From NCBI GenBank assembly GCA_002335385.1, contig DCVK01000011.1, positions 7,724 to 59,777 on the forward strand: 52,054 nt of DNA. The letters run 5' to 3'. Each line of letters begins with the position of its first letter. Position 1 is the first letter of the stretch. The position numbers were made by a program, and so were the translations under genes. Source of the stretch: Candidatus Aminicenantes bacterium UBA2190. GTDB taxonomy: Bacteria > Acidobacteriota > Aminicenantia > UBA2199. Below, one piece after another: positions 24,839-32,836 of the stretch. The notes beneath the pieces are model-generated. The model was not told where the DNA came from and searched no databases. It was given only the letters and a program-made list of their open reading frames with translations.

Positions 24839-25007
24839 GACTAAAATTCCAAATCCCAAATTCCAAAAAACAAACAATATCCAAATTCCAAATTCCAATT
24901 TCCAAAACAAAAGCTCCTTGCAATGGCATTTTCTCAGTTTGGGTCATTGGGTAATTGGAATTTGGAATTTATTTGGAATTTGGTGCTTGGGATTTGGAAT
25001 TTTAGTC
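24839..25007. repeat. Inverted-pair element, family B (169 bp, perfect 21-bp inverted ends)
   Basis: Left arm (24839-24912) is built of AATTCCA heptamers and right arm (24950-25007) of TTGGAAT heptamers. The outermost 21 bases are perfect reverse complements; a 19-base core reads CTAAAATTCCAAATCCCAA on the left. The core of about 37 bases (24913-24949) is unrelated to the arms. No coding capacity and no clear target-site duplication are visible. The right end GATTTGGAATTTTAG recurs exactly at 15258-15272. Confidence 0.8.
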
Positions 25008-25065
25008 CGACTAATACCTTATCTTCCACCATTCACCCTGCACCTTGCAGCGATCGTTTTTTCGA

Positions 25066-25088
25066 CCACGAATCACGAATCACGATAA
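25066..25088. repeat. Short-period tandem array, family A
   Basis: Three CACGAAT/CACGATA units in tandem, reverse-oriented to the arrays at 15141 and 51935. The array ends just before the metallophosphoesterase stop codon. Confidence 0.7.
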
Positions 25089-25100
25089 TGCGACAGTACC

Positions 25101-26180
25101 TCAGCCCAGCAATTGGATCCTTGTGAATATGTAATCGAGATCCTCTTCCTTCAGGACGACGCGGTAATGGTCGCCGCTTCCCAGTTGCTGCGGCGCGTAG
25201 CCATCGGCCTCGAGGTACTTCCGCGAGCGCCGGCGGTCGAACCAGTAGACCAGGCGGGCGCGGCGGCTGTCGAACTCCAGGGCGGTGACGCCGTGGCGGC
25301 CGATGCCGCATCCCGAGTTGAACAAACAGGGCAGCAGCGGCCCGTCATGGTAAAGGCTTTCCCCGCGCGGGCGCGGCTCGTTGCGCTGCAGCTCGGCGTG
25401 CTCCGCGCCGAGAACGGCCAGCTTCCCCTCCAGCCCGGCCTTTTCCTGCGGCGCGGCCCCGGGGTAGCGGCGGATGAGGTTCTCGATCTCCATCTTCACC
25501 GAGTCAAGGCGCGGCAGCGACTCGAACAGCGGCCGGTGGGTATGGCCGATGCAGGCCGCCATCCTTCGCGCCCGGGCATGCAGGTAGGCGCGCCGCTCCA
25601 CGTTGAAGCGCCGGCGGCTGCTGTGGGCCACCGTGTAATTGCCGATGCCCAGGGGGTGGAGCAGCCAGCGCAGCAATACCGTGCCCAGGGTCTGGAACGC
25701 CCAATTGAGGCGGGAGGTCTGGTGGCCGTGGAAGAGCCAGAGCCGCTTCGCGCCGATCTCCACGCGCAGCGCCTCGCCTACCGGAAAGGGCAGGTCGGCG
25801 GGGCGGCGGAACAGCAGGGCCAGATCGTGGTTTCCCGCCAGCTTGAACAGGGCGCCGCGATCGGCGAACACCCGCCAAAGCCGGTACACTTCGCCCCAGT
25901 GCCTGACAATGCTCACCAGCCGGAAGCGCGCCAACTCCTCGATATCGCCGTTGAGCGCCAGGATGAAGCCCTGCGGCGCGTAGTACTTCTCCAGGGCGTC
26001 TACATACAGCCGGGCGTTCCTGGCGAAATCGTCGTTCCTGCCGCCGTTGCCCAGGTGCAGGTCGGAGAAGACGGCCAGCTTGTCGCCGGCGCCCAGTTTC
26101 AGAACCGGCGCCTGTTCATAGAGGCGGTCCAGCTTGCGCAGCAGCCCCGAAGAGAGGGATTTCGTTCTCGCTATTGCCAT
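25101..26180 (-). CDS. Calcineurin-type metallophosphoesterase, copy B
   Basis: The 359-residue protein carries the full set of metallophosphoesterase motifs: FSDLHLGNGGRND, LNGDIEEL, LAGNHDL, FHGHQ and IGHTHRP. These residues bind two metal ions for phosphoester hydrolysis. The C-terminal third has LYHDGPLLPCLFNSGCGIGRHG..ALEF, also in copy A, so substrate is probably shared. No signal peptide is present, so it acts in the cytoplasm. It is closely similar along its whole length to the next upstream gene (copy A): a tandem duplication. No good ribosome site is visible; TATCCT ends 6 bases before the ATG. Confidence 0.88.
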   Translation of the reverse strand: MAIARTKSLSSGLLRKLDRLYEQAPVLKLGAGDKLAVFSDLHLGNGGRNDDFARNARLYVDALEKYYAPQGFILALNGDIEELARFRLVSIVRHWGEVYRLWRVFADRGALFKLAGNHDLALLFRRPADLPFPVGEALRVEIGAKRLWLFHGHQTSRLNWAFQTLGTVLLRWLLHPLGIGNYTVAHSSRRRFNVERRAYLHARARRMAACIGHTHRPLFESLPRLDSVKMEIENLIRRYPGAAPQEKAGLEGKLAVLGAEHAELQRNEPRPRGESLYHDGPLLPCLFNSGCGIGRHGVTALEFDSRRARLVYWFDRRRSRKYLEADGYAPQQLGSGDHYRVVLKEEDLDYIFTRIQLLG

Positions 26181-26218
26181 GGCGATAGGATAACAAAAAA
26201 GCCTGAGCCTTGCACCTT

Positions 26219-26397
26219 AGTTCGATGTTCGACGTTCGAGGTTCGAAGTTTTAAGAACTGGGAATTCAGCGATCTTTGCCTGTTCGAAGTTAAAAAAAGG
26301 CGAGCATTCTTGAGGAGCTAGGCATCCGTTCGAGTCCCTTGCGGGTTATTTTTTTTCTTCAACATCGAACATCGAACTTCGAACCTCGAACATCTCT
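26219..26397. repeat. Inverted-pair element, family C (about 160-180 bp, GTTCGA-type octamers)
   Basis: The left array (26219-26250) has GTTCGATG/GTTCGACG/GTTCGAGG/GTTCGAAG octamers, and the right array (26358-26396) has the reverse-complement units. A perfect 17-base match, GTTCGAGGTTCGAAGTT at 26234-26250, is found as its reverse complement at 26375-26391. The core of about 110 bases has poly-A and poly-T tracts but no gene. The right end stops about 12 bases before the stop codon of copy A. Confidence 0.78.
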
Positions 26398-26408
26398 TCA
26401 TGCCATCG

Positions 26409-27482
26409 CTATCTCAACAGCTCGATCCTGGCAAAGACATAATCAATATCCTCTTCCTTGAGCACCACCCGGTAATAATCGCTGTCGCCCAGACGCTGCG
26501 GCTCGTACCCCGCGCTCTCGGCGTACTGCTCGGAGCGGCGGCGGTCGAACCAGATGACCAGGGCGATGCGCCCGGCGGCGATCTCGATGGCGGTGATGCC
26601 GTGGCGGCCGATGCCGCTGCCCGAGTTGAACAGGCAGGGCAGCAGCGGCCCCTCGTGGTAGAGATTCTCGCCGCGCTGCGACGGGTGGTCGCGCCGCTGC
26701 TGCTCGATGAATTCCCTTTTCAGGCGCTCCATCCGCTCCCTGAGCTCCCGCCGCTCCCCCTCCTCCGCCGCCGGGTAGGAGCGGCAGAGATTCTCGATCT
26801 CGATCTTCACCGTGTCGAGGCGCGATAGCGACTCGAACAGCGGCCGGTGGGTATGACCGATGACCGCCAGCATCCCGCGTTCCCGCGCATAGAGATAGGC
26901 CCGCTTTTCCACGTGGAAGCGGCGGCTGGGGCTGCGCGCCGTCGTAAAGTTGCCGATGCCCAGGGGCAGAAGCAGTTTGCGCAGGATGAACGACCCCATG
27001 GCCTGAAATGCCCGGTTCAGCCGATAGACCTGGTGGCCATGGAAGAGCCATAGCCGCTTGCCGCCGATCTCCACGAGCAGCGTTTCCGTGACCGGGAAAG
27101 GCAGGTCAGCGGGGGGGCGATACAGCAAGGCCAGGTCGTGGTTGCCCACCAGCTTGCACAGGGCGCCGCGTTCCGCGAACTCCTGCCAGGCCGCGTACAC
27201 CTCGAGCCAGCGCGTGGCGATGCTGGCCAGCGAAAATCCGGCCAGGTCCTCGATGTCGCCGTTGAGGGCCAGGATGAACCCCTGCTGCAGATAGTGGCGG
27301 CGCAGGACGGCCAGGAACAGCTCGGCATTGGGCACGAAATCGTCCTTCCTGCCGCCGTTGCCCATGTGCAGGTCGGAAAAAATGACCAGCTTGTCGCCGG
27401 CGCCGAGGCGCAGGACCGGGGCCTGCCCCAGGAGGTGGTCCAGCATGCGCCGCAGGTCACGCTTCAAGGCATTTCTCTCCAT
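26409..27482 (-). CDS. Calcineurin-type metallophosphoesterase, copy A
   Basis: The 357-residue protein, read from the ATG at 27482 (MERNALKRDLRRML), has the same motif set as copy B: FSDLHMGNGGRKDD, LNGDIEDLAG, LVGNHDL, FHGHQ, IGHTHRPLFES. Both copies share LFNSG.GIGRHG.TA and the C-terminal VVLKEED.DY.F.RI. They differ mostly in the 230-270 linker, where this copy has an extra acidic/basic helix (AAEEGERRELRERMERLKREF). An upstream in-frame TTG could extend it by three residues. Its upstream TATCCT resembles that of copy B. The role is not evident. Confidence 0.87.
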   Translation of the reverse strand: MERNALKRDLRRMLDHLLGQAPVLRLGAGDKLVIFSDLHMGNGGRKDDFVPNAELFLAVLRRHYLQQGFILALNGDIEDLAGFSLASIATRWLEVYAAWQEFAERGALCKLVGNHDLALLYRPPADLPFPVTETLLVEIGGKRLWLFHGHQVYRLNRAFQAMGSFILRKLLLPLGIGNFTTARSPSRRFHVEKRAYLYARERGMLAVIGHTHRPLFESLSRLDTVKIEIENLCRSYPAAEEGERRELRERMERLKREFIEQQRRDHPSQRGENLYHEGPLLPCLFNSGSGIGRHGITAIEIAAGRIALVIWFDRRRSEQYAESAGYEPQRLGDSDYYRVVLKEEDIDYVFARIELLR

Positions 27483-27590
27483 GCAGGGCAAAGGATAGCA
27501 AAAATGTGTAAGAATTTCATCTGCAAAGTCGCCGGAAAAAAGATTTACGCCGCAAAAGGGAACAGCGGTCCCGGCGGCCCGGTCTCTTGC

Positions 27591-28883
27591 TTACCTGACG
27601 TCAACCCCCGACGCCCGTGCTCTTCTCAGCTTGCGGAGCGCATCGAGCTGGTAGACGATGCCCAGCGGCACGAGGCCGATGATGGTCCAGAGGACGCCTT
27701 CGGCGCGGCCGCAGAGGCACCAGGCCAAGGCGTAGAGGGAGATGAACTCCTTGCGGAAAATGAAACCGAGGCGCGTTCCCAGGCGCTCCAGCCAGTTCAG
27801 CGCCTCGCCGCTCTTCCCCTTGTTCTGCACCTTGTGGGCGATCTCGGCGATATTGCCGCGATGCCCGCTCCAGCGGATGCGCGCCAGCAGCAGCAGGTAG
27901 AAAACCGCCACCAGCAGCAGCGCCGCTCCTCCGCGCACGAGCCAGGCCGTATCGCCGGTCGCCGCAACCAGGCCGACGGGCAGGTTCAGGAAGAACAGGA
28001 TCAGGACGACCGTGTCGCTCAGGTTGTCCAGGCGGGCGCCCAGAGCGGAAAAACGAAAGGTCAGGCGGGCGATCTCGCCGTCGCAGCCGTCGACGATCGA
28101 CACGAACTGGAACAGCAATCCGGCAGCCAGAGTGCTGCCGTAGCCGCCGCGGCCGATCAGCCAGCCGCTGAGGAGCCCAAGCGCCAGGTTGGCCAGCGTG
28201 ACCAGGTTCGGCCTCGCCCCCAGGCGGATGAGCAGGCGGCTGATCGGCCAGGAGAAGCGGCGATTCAAATGGCGCGAAAAAAAACCGTCACTGGGCTTGC
28301 CCAGGGAGAGGCGCAGCAGTCGCCGCGCCCGCCTCGCGCTGTCGCGCGAATCCACCTTGACCCAGCCGTGGCCGGTTACCGGCAAGGATGGCGCCGCCGC
28401 CAGAAGGTCCACGGCGCTCTCCCGGCGTGAACCTCCGGAGCGACCGGCCAGCAGCCGCGGGAACGAGTCCGCCCGGCATAGGGCCAGGCCGCTGAAGCCG
28501 GATCGCCAGCTCCCTTCGTCATCGCCGACCAGGCGACGATCGCTCTCGACCTCGCGCTGCCGCAGGTATGGCGCCAGTCCGGCGCCGAGCACGAACATGC
28601 CGTCCAGGAGCAGGAACGGGGCGTCCGCCAGCGGCAGCTCCGCCTGGGCGGCGCCGGCCAGCCTCACGTCGGCCCCGGATCGCTGCCAGCCCGGCGCCAG
28701 GCCGTCCAGGTGTTCTCCGCCCTCCGCGCTCAGCACCACGATGCGCGTGATGCCGCCGGCGGCCAGGGTCAGGATCATCCGCTCCAGGAGGCCGAGCCCG
28801 AGCAGGACGCGGTCGGGAGCTCCGGCCTCGCTGTCTCCCGCCGGCGGTGCCGAATCCGCCAGGATGACCGCCTGGTCAACCAT
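27591..28883 (-). CDS. CDP-alcohol phosphatidyltransferase with degenerate nucleotidyltransferase domain (DIPP synthase-like)
   Basis: The 430-residue protein has two parts. Residues 1-195 resemble a sugar/inositol-phosphate nucleotidyltransferase fold (AVILAD, FLLLDGMFVLG) but lack the GxGxRL signature, so this domain is probably inactive. Residues 205-430 are membrane-embedded and carry the CDP-alcohol phosphotransferase motif with D265, D268, G269, A272, R273, G282, D286 and D290. In hyperthermophiles the fused IPCT/DIPPS enzyme makes di-myo-inositol-phosphate phosphate; related enzymes make inositol phospholipids. With ino1 and a separate active-looking nucleotidyltransferase upstream, an inositol-derived product is very likely. 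It overlaps the flippase-like gene by 8 bases. Confidence 0.85.
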   Translation of the reverse strand: MVDQAVILADSAPPAGDSEAGAPDRVLLGLGLLERMILTLAAGGITRIVVLSAEGGEHLDGLAPGWQRSGADVRLAGAAQAELPLADAPFLLLDGMFVLGAGLAPYLRQREVESDRRLVGDDEGSWRSGFSGLALCRADSFPRLLAGRSGGSRRESAVDLLAAAPSLPVTGHGWVKVDSRDSARRARRLLRLSLGKPSDGFFSRHLNRRFSWPISRLLIRLGARPNLVTLANLALGLLSGWLIGRGGYGSTLAAGLLFQFVSIVDGCDGEIARLTFRFSALGARLDNLSDTVVLILFFLNLPVGLVAATGDTAWLVRGGAALLLVAVFYLLLLARIRWSGHRGNIAEIAHKVQNKGKSGEALNWLERLGTRLGFIFRKEFISLYALAWCLCGRAEGVLWTIIGLVPLGIVYQLDALRKLRRARASGVDVR

Positions 28884-29922
28884 GGCGTTCCCTCCTGCCG
28901 CCGGCGCGGGCGTTGCGGTAACGCAGGTAGATCAGCATGCCGAGGGCGGCAAAGGCCAGCTTGCGCACGCGCTTGATGATCCCCATGCTGAGGCCGACCA
29001 CCGGCGTATAGCCCATGCAGCTCAGGATGAAAAGGTGCGATCCTTCCGCCACCCCCCACTGGCCCGGCATGAGGAAAAAGACGGTGTTGATGCCGGCGAC
29101 CATGGCCGTGATGAAGAGGGCGCGGCTGAAGCCGACCGGGTGGCCCAGTACCTGCATGATCAGGATCGTCTCCAGCACCCCGGTCAGGCGGGCCAGGAAA
29201 TGGAAACCCCAGGCCGCCAGGGTCCGCGAGCGCGGAACGCGGTACAGGCGCACCAGGTGCACGCCCAGGCCGCGGATCTGCCGCTCCTTTTCCTCGATCA
29301 GCCGCCGCAGCGGCGGCAGGAACCGGCCGATGGCGGCCAGGAACGGATGCATCCCCTTCAGCTGCAGACCGGTGAAGCCCAGGACGCCCGCCAGCGAGAT
29401 GAGCAGGCACAGCACGGCGGGCAGGATCAGGGGTGTGGGGAAGTAGCCGCCCGCCCAGGCGACGAGGAACCCCAGGATCATGAAGGGGATGCCGGCGCCG
29501 TACTCGAAGGTCTTGTCGACCATGATCCCGGCCAGCCCTTCTTTCCTGGTCAGGATGCCGCCGGTGAAGTACAGCCGCGCCGCCTCCCCGCCCAGGTTGG
29601 CCGAGGGCAGCAGGGTGTTCAGCGCGTCGCTGATGACTTTGACGTTGAACAGGTAGAGCAGCGGCACGCCCCGGAATTGCTCGCGCTGCATGATCCGCCA
29701 GGCCAGCGCCTGGAAGAAAAGCCATGACGCCTCCAGAGCGCAAATGGCCAAGAACCACCAGCCGAAGCGGGACAACTGGGACATGATGGTGCCGATGCCG
29801 GTGGCGATCAGCAAATAGACGAGGAGGGCGAGACCGGCGAGCACGAGGGCGATGCGCGGAATTTTCCTCAACGGCCGGGAGTCGTTGCCATTGCCGTTGC
29901 CCCCCGGTCTTTCCATGGGCAT
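28876..29922 (-). CDS. Flippase-like/lysylphosphatidylglycerol synthase TM-domain membrane protein (UPF0104)
   Basis: The 348-residue protein has about eight hydrophobic helices and the family landmarks PSANLGGEAARLYF near residue 105 and FLMPGQWGVAEGSHLFI near residue 285 (the 'P..iG..E' pattern). UPF0104 proteins are found beside lipid or glycolipid synthesis genes and are suspected flippases. Here it lies between the inositol nucleotidyltransferase and the CDP-alcohol transferase, which supports handling of an inositol lipid. It begins 2 bases after the upstream stop codon. The N-terminus is Gly/Asn-rich (RPGGNGNGNDSR). Confidence 0.85.
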   Translation of the reverse strand: MPMERPGGNGNGNDSRPLRKIPRIALVLAGLALLVYLLIATGIGTIMSQLSRFGWWFLAICALEASWLFFQALAWRIMQREQFRGVPLLYLFNVKVISDALNTLLPSANLGGEAARLYFTGGILTRKEGLAGIMVDKTFEYGAGIPFMILGFLVAWAGGYFPTPLILPAVLCLLISLAGVLGFTGLQLKGMHPFLAAIGRFLPPLRRLIEEKERQIRGLGVHLVRLYRVPRSRTLAAWGFHFLARLTGVLETILIMQVLGHPVGFSRALFITAMVAGINTVFFLMPGQWGVAEGSHLFILSCMGYTPVVGLSMGIIKRVRKLAFAALGMLIYLRYRNARAGGRRERHG

Positions 29923-29924
29923 GG

Positions 29925-30647
29925 TCAGGGATGCCGGCCGCCGGCGAGAAGATCTTCGGCCAGGGCGAAGGCGCGCTCGTCGTCGACGTCGATCCAGAAA
30001 CGGCCGCCCCCGTCCAGCGCCAGGGCGTCGCCGCGTTGGGCCAGGACGCGCATGCCGCCCGAGAGGGAGCCGTCCCCGCCGCGCAGGCTCTCCTCCAGGG
30101 CGGCGAACAGTCCCGGCGTGCAGCGGAAGATCCCCGTATCGAAGGCGTTGTAGGAGGCCAGGCGCTTGCCGATGTCGACAATGCGTCCGTTGCGGACGCG
30201 CACCTTGGTCACGTCGTCAAGATCCGCGTGAGGATGGCCCGCGACGCGGAAGTCGACCACCAGCGCCGCCTGGCCGGGGTCGAGCGCGGCCCGCAGCGCG
30301 ACGCCCAGTAGCGCGCCGTCGAACAGGTGGTCGGCCATGAGCAGGACGAAATCCTCCGCCAGGGATTCCCGGGCCGCCAGAACCGAGTGGCCGTTCTCCC
30401 GTCGCCACTCCGCGTTCTCGACGATGGTGGCGACGACGCGCAGGCGGGCGGCGGCATCCCGGACGAAGCGCTCGAGTTCCCGGTGGCCGTAGCCGCCGAC
30501 GATCACGAATTCATGGATACCCTGGCCGGCGGCCAGGACCATGATCCGTTCGATGAGCGGCGTGCCGGCCAGAGGCGCCAGCGGCTTGAGCGGGAAGCGA
30601 TGGGACAGGCGGCTGCCCCGGCCGGCGGCGATGATCAGGCAGCGCAA
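29925..30647 (-). CDS. Inositol-1-phosphate cytidylyltransferase-like nucleotidyltransferase
   Basis: The 240-residue protein has the pyrophosphorylase signature AAGRGSRLSHRFPLKPLAPLAG at its N-terminus. FVLLMADHLFD holds the metal-binding Asp, and DTGIFRCTP is the later product-site segment. Length and context, right after ino1 and before a CDP-alcohol transferase, favour CTP:inositol-1-phosphate cytidylyltransferase, making CDP-inositol. A sugar-1-phosphate nucleotidyltransferase of another substrate is the alternative. It supplies the activity that seems lost in the N-terminal domain of the downstream fusion. Confidence 0.82.
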   Translation of the reverse strand: MRCLIIAAGRGSRLSHRFPLKPLAPLAGTPLIERIMVLAAGQGIHEFVIVGGYGHRELERFVRDAAARLRVVATIVENAEWRRENGHSVLAARESLAEDFVLLMADHLFDGALLGVALRAALDPGQAALVVDFRVAGHPHADLDDVTKVRVRNGRIVDIGKRLASYNAFDTGIFRCTPGLFAALEESLRGGDGSLSGGMRVLAQRGDALALDGGGRFWIDVDDERAFALAEDLLAGGRHP

Positions 30648-30650
30648 GGA

Positions 30651-31754
30651 TCACTCCCGGCCGGCTCCGCTGATGAATTTCTCCACCATCTCCCGGGCCC
30701 GGTCGTCGGGAAACTGCCGCGGCGGATGCTTCATGAAGTAGGCCGAGGGACCGTGCAGGACCCCCGACTCGCCGCGGTCGAGCGCCAGCTTGACGCAGCG
30801 GATGGCGTCGATGCCGACCCCGGCCGAGTTGGGCGAGTCCTCGACCGACAGCCGCAGCTCGACGTGCAGGGGCACGTCGCCGAAGCCCCGGCCCTCAATG
30901 CGCAGGAAACACAGCTTATTGTCCTGCAGCCAGGGTATGTAGTCGCTGGGGCCGATGTGGATGTTGCGGCTCTCCAGCGGCTGGCCCAAGATCGACTTGA
31001 CGGCGCTGGTCTTGGAGATGCGCTTGTCGCGCAGCCGGGTCTGGTCGAGCATGTTCAGGAAGTCGGTGTTGCCTCCGGTATTGAGCTGGTAGGTGCGGTC
31101 GATCTTGATGCCGCGGTCGGTGAACAGCCGGGACAGCACACGGTGGACGATGGTGGCGCCCAGCTGGGACTTGATGTCGTCGCCGATGACGGGCAGCCCG
31201 CGCTCGGCGAACTTCGCCGCCCACTCGGGGGAGCTGGCGATGAATACCGGCATCATGTTGATGAAGGCGACCCGCGCGTCCAGGGCGCACTGGGCGTAAA
31301 ACTTGACCGCCTTTTCCGAGCCCACGGGCAGGTAGTTCAGCAGAACCTCGGCGCCGCTGTCCTTCAGGACCTTGACCACCGTCCGGGCGTCGGCCTGCTG
31401 GGCGGCGGCGGGCAGGAAGGAGCAGTCGGGGTCGTAGTTTTTCATGTGCGGCGCCACGCCGTCCAGGATGCGGCCCATCCGGACCTTGACGCCCGTCCTG
31501 GGAACGCGGCGGCAGAATACCTGGGTGCAGTTGGGTTTGGCGAAGATGGCCGCGCTGACATCGCGGCCGACCTTGCGGCGGTCGATGTCGAAGGCGGCGA
31601 CCACCCGGATGTCGCCCGGGGTATAGCCGCCCAGTCGCCAATGCATCAGGCCGATGGCGTCGCCCTGCTTTTTCCCGCCGTAATAGGCGATGCCCTGGAG
31701 CAGGGCGCAGGCGCAGTTTCCCAGTCCCGCGATGGCGATCTTTATCTTTTTCAT
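30651..31754 (-). CDS. ino1: Inositol-3-phosphate synthase
   Basis: The 367-residue protein begins with the NAD-binding IAIAGLGNCACALLQGI. It contains VLLNYLPVGSEKA and YQLNTGGNTDFLNM, both typical of the short bacterial/archaeal myo-inositol-1-phosphate synthase, and GDDIKSQLGATIVHR, the catalytic region. It converts glucose 6-phosphate to inositol 3-phosphate, the first step of the operon's pathway. GAGGTGAG precedes the ATG. The downstream genes follow with gaps of 2-3 bases or overlaps, so this is one transcription unit. Confidence 0.92.
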   Translation of the reverse strand: MKKIKIAIAGLGNCACALLQGIAYYGGKKQGDAIGLMHWRLGGYTPGDIRVVAAFDIDRRKVGRDVSAAIFAKPNCTQVFCRRVPRTGVKVRMGRILDGVAPHMKNYDPDCSFLPAAAQQADARTVVKVLKDSGAEVLLNYLPVGSEKAVKFYAQCALDARVAFINMMPVFIASSPEWAAKFAERGLPVIGDDIKSQLGATIVHRVLSRLFTDRGIKIDRTYQLNTGGNTDFLNMLDQTRLRDKRISKTSAVKSILGQPLESRNIHIGPSDYIPWLQDNKLCFLRIEGRGFGDVPLHVELRLSVEDSPNSAGVGIDAIRCVKLALDRGESGVLHGPSAYFMKHPPRQFPDDRAREMVEKFISGAGRE

Positions 31755-31863
31755 CTCACCTCATTGCCGCGGCTGCAACGTGCGCCCGGCCGGGCCTTGA
31801 ACCCCGGCCCCAGGGCTTGGCATCTCTTTCGCGCATTCGCATTATCATTCTTATCCAGGGAAA

Positions 31864-31893
31864 ACTATATATCCTGACAGGCAAAAATGTCAA
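31864..31893 (-). promoter_or_regulatory. Promoter of the inositol operon
   Basis: On the minus strand a perfect TTGACA (31888-31893) and TATAGT (31864-31869) are separated by 18 bases. Start near 31857 leaves a leader of about 100 bases before ino1, long enough to hold regulation. Confidence 0.65.
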
Positions 31894-31904
31894 ATCGGGC
31901 GCCG

Positions 31905-31933
31905 TTGCATTTTTTACCGCACCGGGCTAGAGT
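31905..31933 (+). promoter_or_regulatory. Promoter of methyltransferase gene, leaderless type
   Basis: TTGCAT (31905-31910) and TAGAGT (31928-31933) are 17 bases apart. The -10 box ends 6 bases before the GTG at 31940. It faces away from the inositol promoter. Confidence 0.55.
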
Positions 31934-31939
31934 AGAGGA

Positions 31940-32692
31940 GTGCCTATCCAGCCCAAAAACCGCTTTTGCGCTGAATTCCTGTTCAGGGCCCTCAGCCGCT
32001 TTAACTTCCGGCGCCGGCAGGAATGCTCGACCATCCTGCGCTGGCTCGATGCCCGTCCCGGCGAAGCCGTCCTCGACGTCGGCTGCGGCGACGGCTACTA
32101 CGACTCGCTCGTGGCCGGCGCCGGGGCCGGGGTGCTGGGCGTCGACATCCACCCGCGCTGGCTGCCTTTCGCCCAGAGGTATTACAGCGGTGAACGGAGC
32201 GAATTCGTCATGATGGACGCGGAAGAGATGAACTTGCCGGGACGGGTATTCGACAAAGTGATGAGCCTGTGCGTGGTGGAGCACTTCCAGCGCGACGAAA
32301 AGGTGCTGCAGAACATATCCCGCGTCCTCAAACCGGGCGGACGCCTCGTTTTCTCCGCCGACAGCCTGTCCAACCCCGGAATTTCAGCCGCAGAGAGGGC
32401 GCGCCACCGGCGGCGCTACGCGGTGAACACTTTTTACGACGCGAAGATGATCGGGGCCAAGCTGGCCCGGGCCGGGTTCACGATAGAAAAGACGCGTTAT
32501 ATCCTCAGCTCGCCGTTCGCCCTGGCCCTGGTCCGCGTTTCCTGGATGCTGGATGACCTGCCCGGGTGGCTGGCGCCCGTGCGCCTGCTGGGCTACCTGT
32601 GCCTTTGGGCCCTGCAGCGACTGGACGCGCCGCTTACCAAGGAAGCCGCGGGCGGCCTGACCCTGTTGGTCCAGGCCAGGAAGATCGGCTAG
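31940..32692 (+). CDS. Class I SAM-dependent methyltransferase (Methyltransf_11)
   Basis: The 250-residue protein has motif I VLDVGCGDGYYDSL near residue 46, the acidic motif II VLGVDIHPRW, DAEEMNLPG, and VMSLCVVEHFQRDEKVLQNISRVLKPGGRLVFS, typical of Methyltransf_11 enzymes on small molecules, lipids or quinones. The start is taken as GTG at 31940, since the frame has no good ATG before motif I and a promoter lies just upstream. The C-terminal part has hydrophobic stretches (LAPVRLLGYLCLWALQRL) that may touch membrane. The substrate is unknown; it could modify the inositol lipid made divergently. Confidence 0.8.
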   Translation: MPIQPKNRFCAEFLFRALSRFNFRRRQECSTILRWLDARPGEAVLDVGCGDGYYDSLVAGAGAGVLGVDIHPRWLPFAQRYYSGERSEFVMMDAEEMNLPGRVFDKVMSLCVVEHFQRDEKVLQNISRVLKPGGRLVFSADSLSNPGISAAERARHRRRYAVNTFYDAKMIGAKLARAGFTIEKTRYILSSPFALALVRVSWMLDDLPGWLAPVRLLGYLCLWALQRLDAPLTKEAAGGLTLLVQARKIG

Positions 32693-32836
32693 CGGATTCC
32701 AAAACGGAATCAAGTGCTCGTGGCCGAACTGCTGCGTAACCGAAAAATACCAAGTGTCAGCGGCAGCAACCGCCACAGGTGAAATCTCGCTGAATTGCAT
32801 TTGCCGACACGAACACCATCACTGCCACTGATTCCC

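Larger units (their letters stand above)
24675..25100. other. Intergenic region with promoter and stacked repeat arrays
   Basis: These 426 bases hold the psiE promoter (right-to-left, 24720-24748), an F-family repeat, a GGTTTAC-type array, the inverted-pair element at 24839-25007, a CACCATTCACCCTGCACC stretch and a CACGAAT array that ends 8 bases before the metallophosphoesterase stop codon. I see no coding sequence. Confidence 0.7.

Noticed and set aside
24788..25088. CRISPR array
   Set aside because: Units are 7-8 bases in tandem without spacers of uniform length, and no cas gene is near.
26312..26345. tRNA-like T-arm (GTTCGAGTCCC) in the core of element C
   Set aside because: The flanking bases do not pair as a T stem, and no acceptor, D or anticodon arm can be built; GTTCGAG is also the repeat unit of the element.
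32697..32712. GATTCC/GGAATC hairpin after the methyltransferase gene as a terminator
   Set aside because: The stem is only 6 bp and is followed by AAGTGC, with no T-run.
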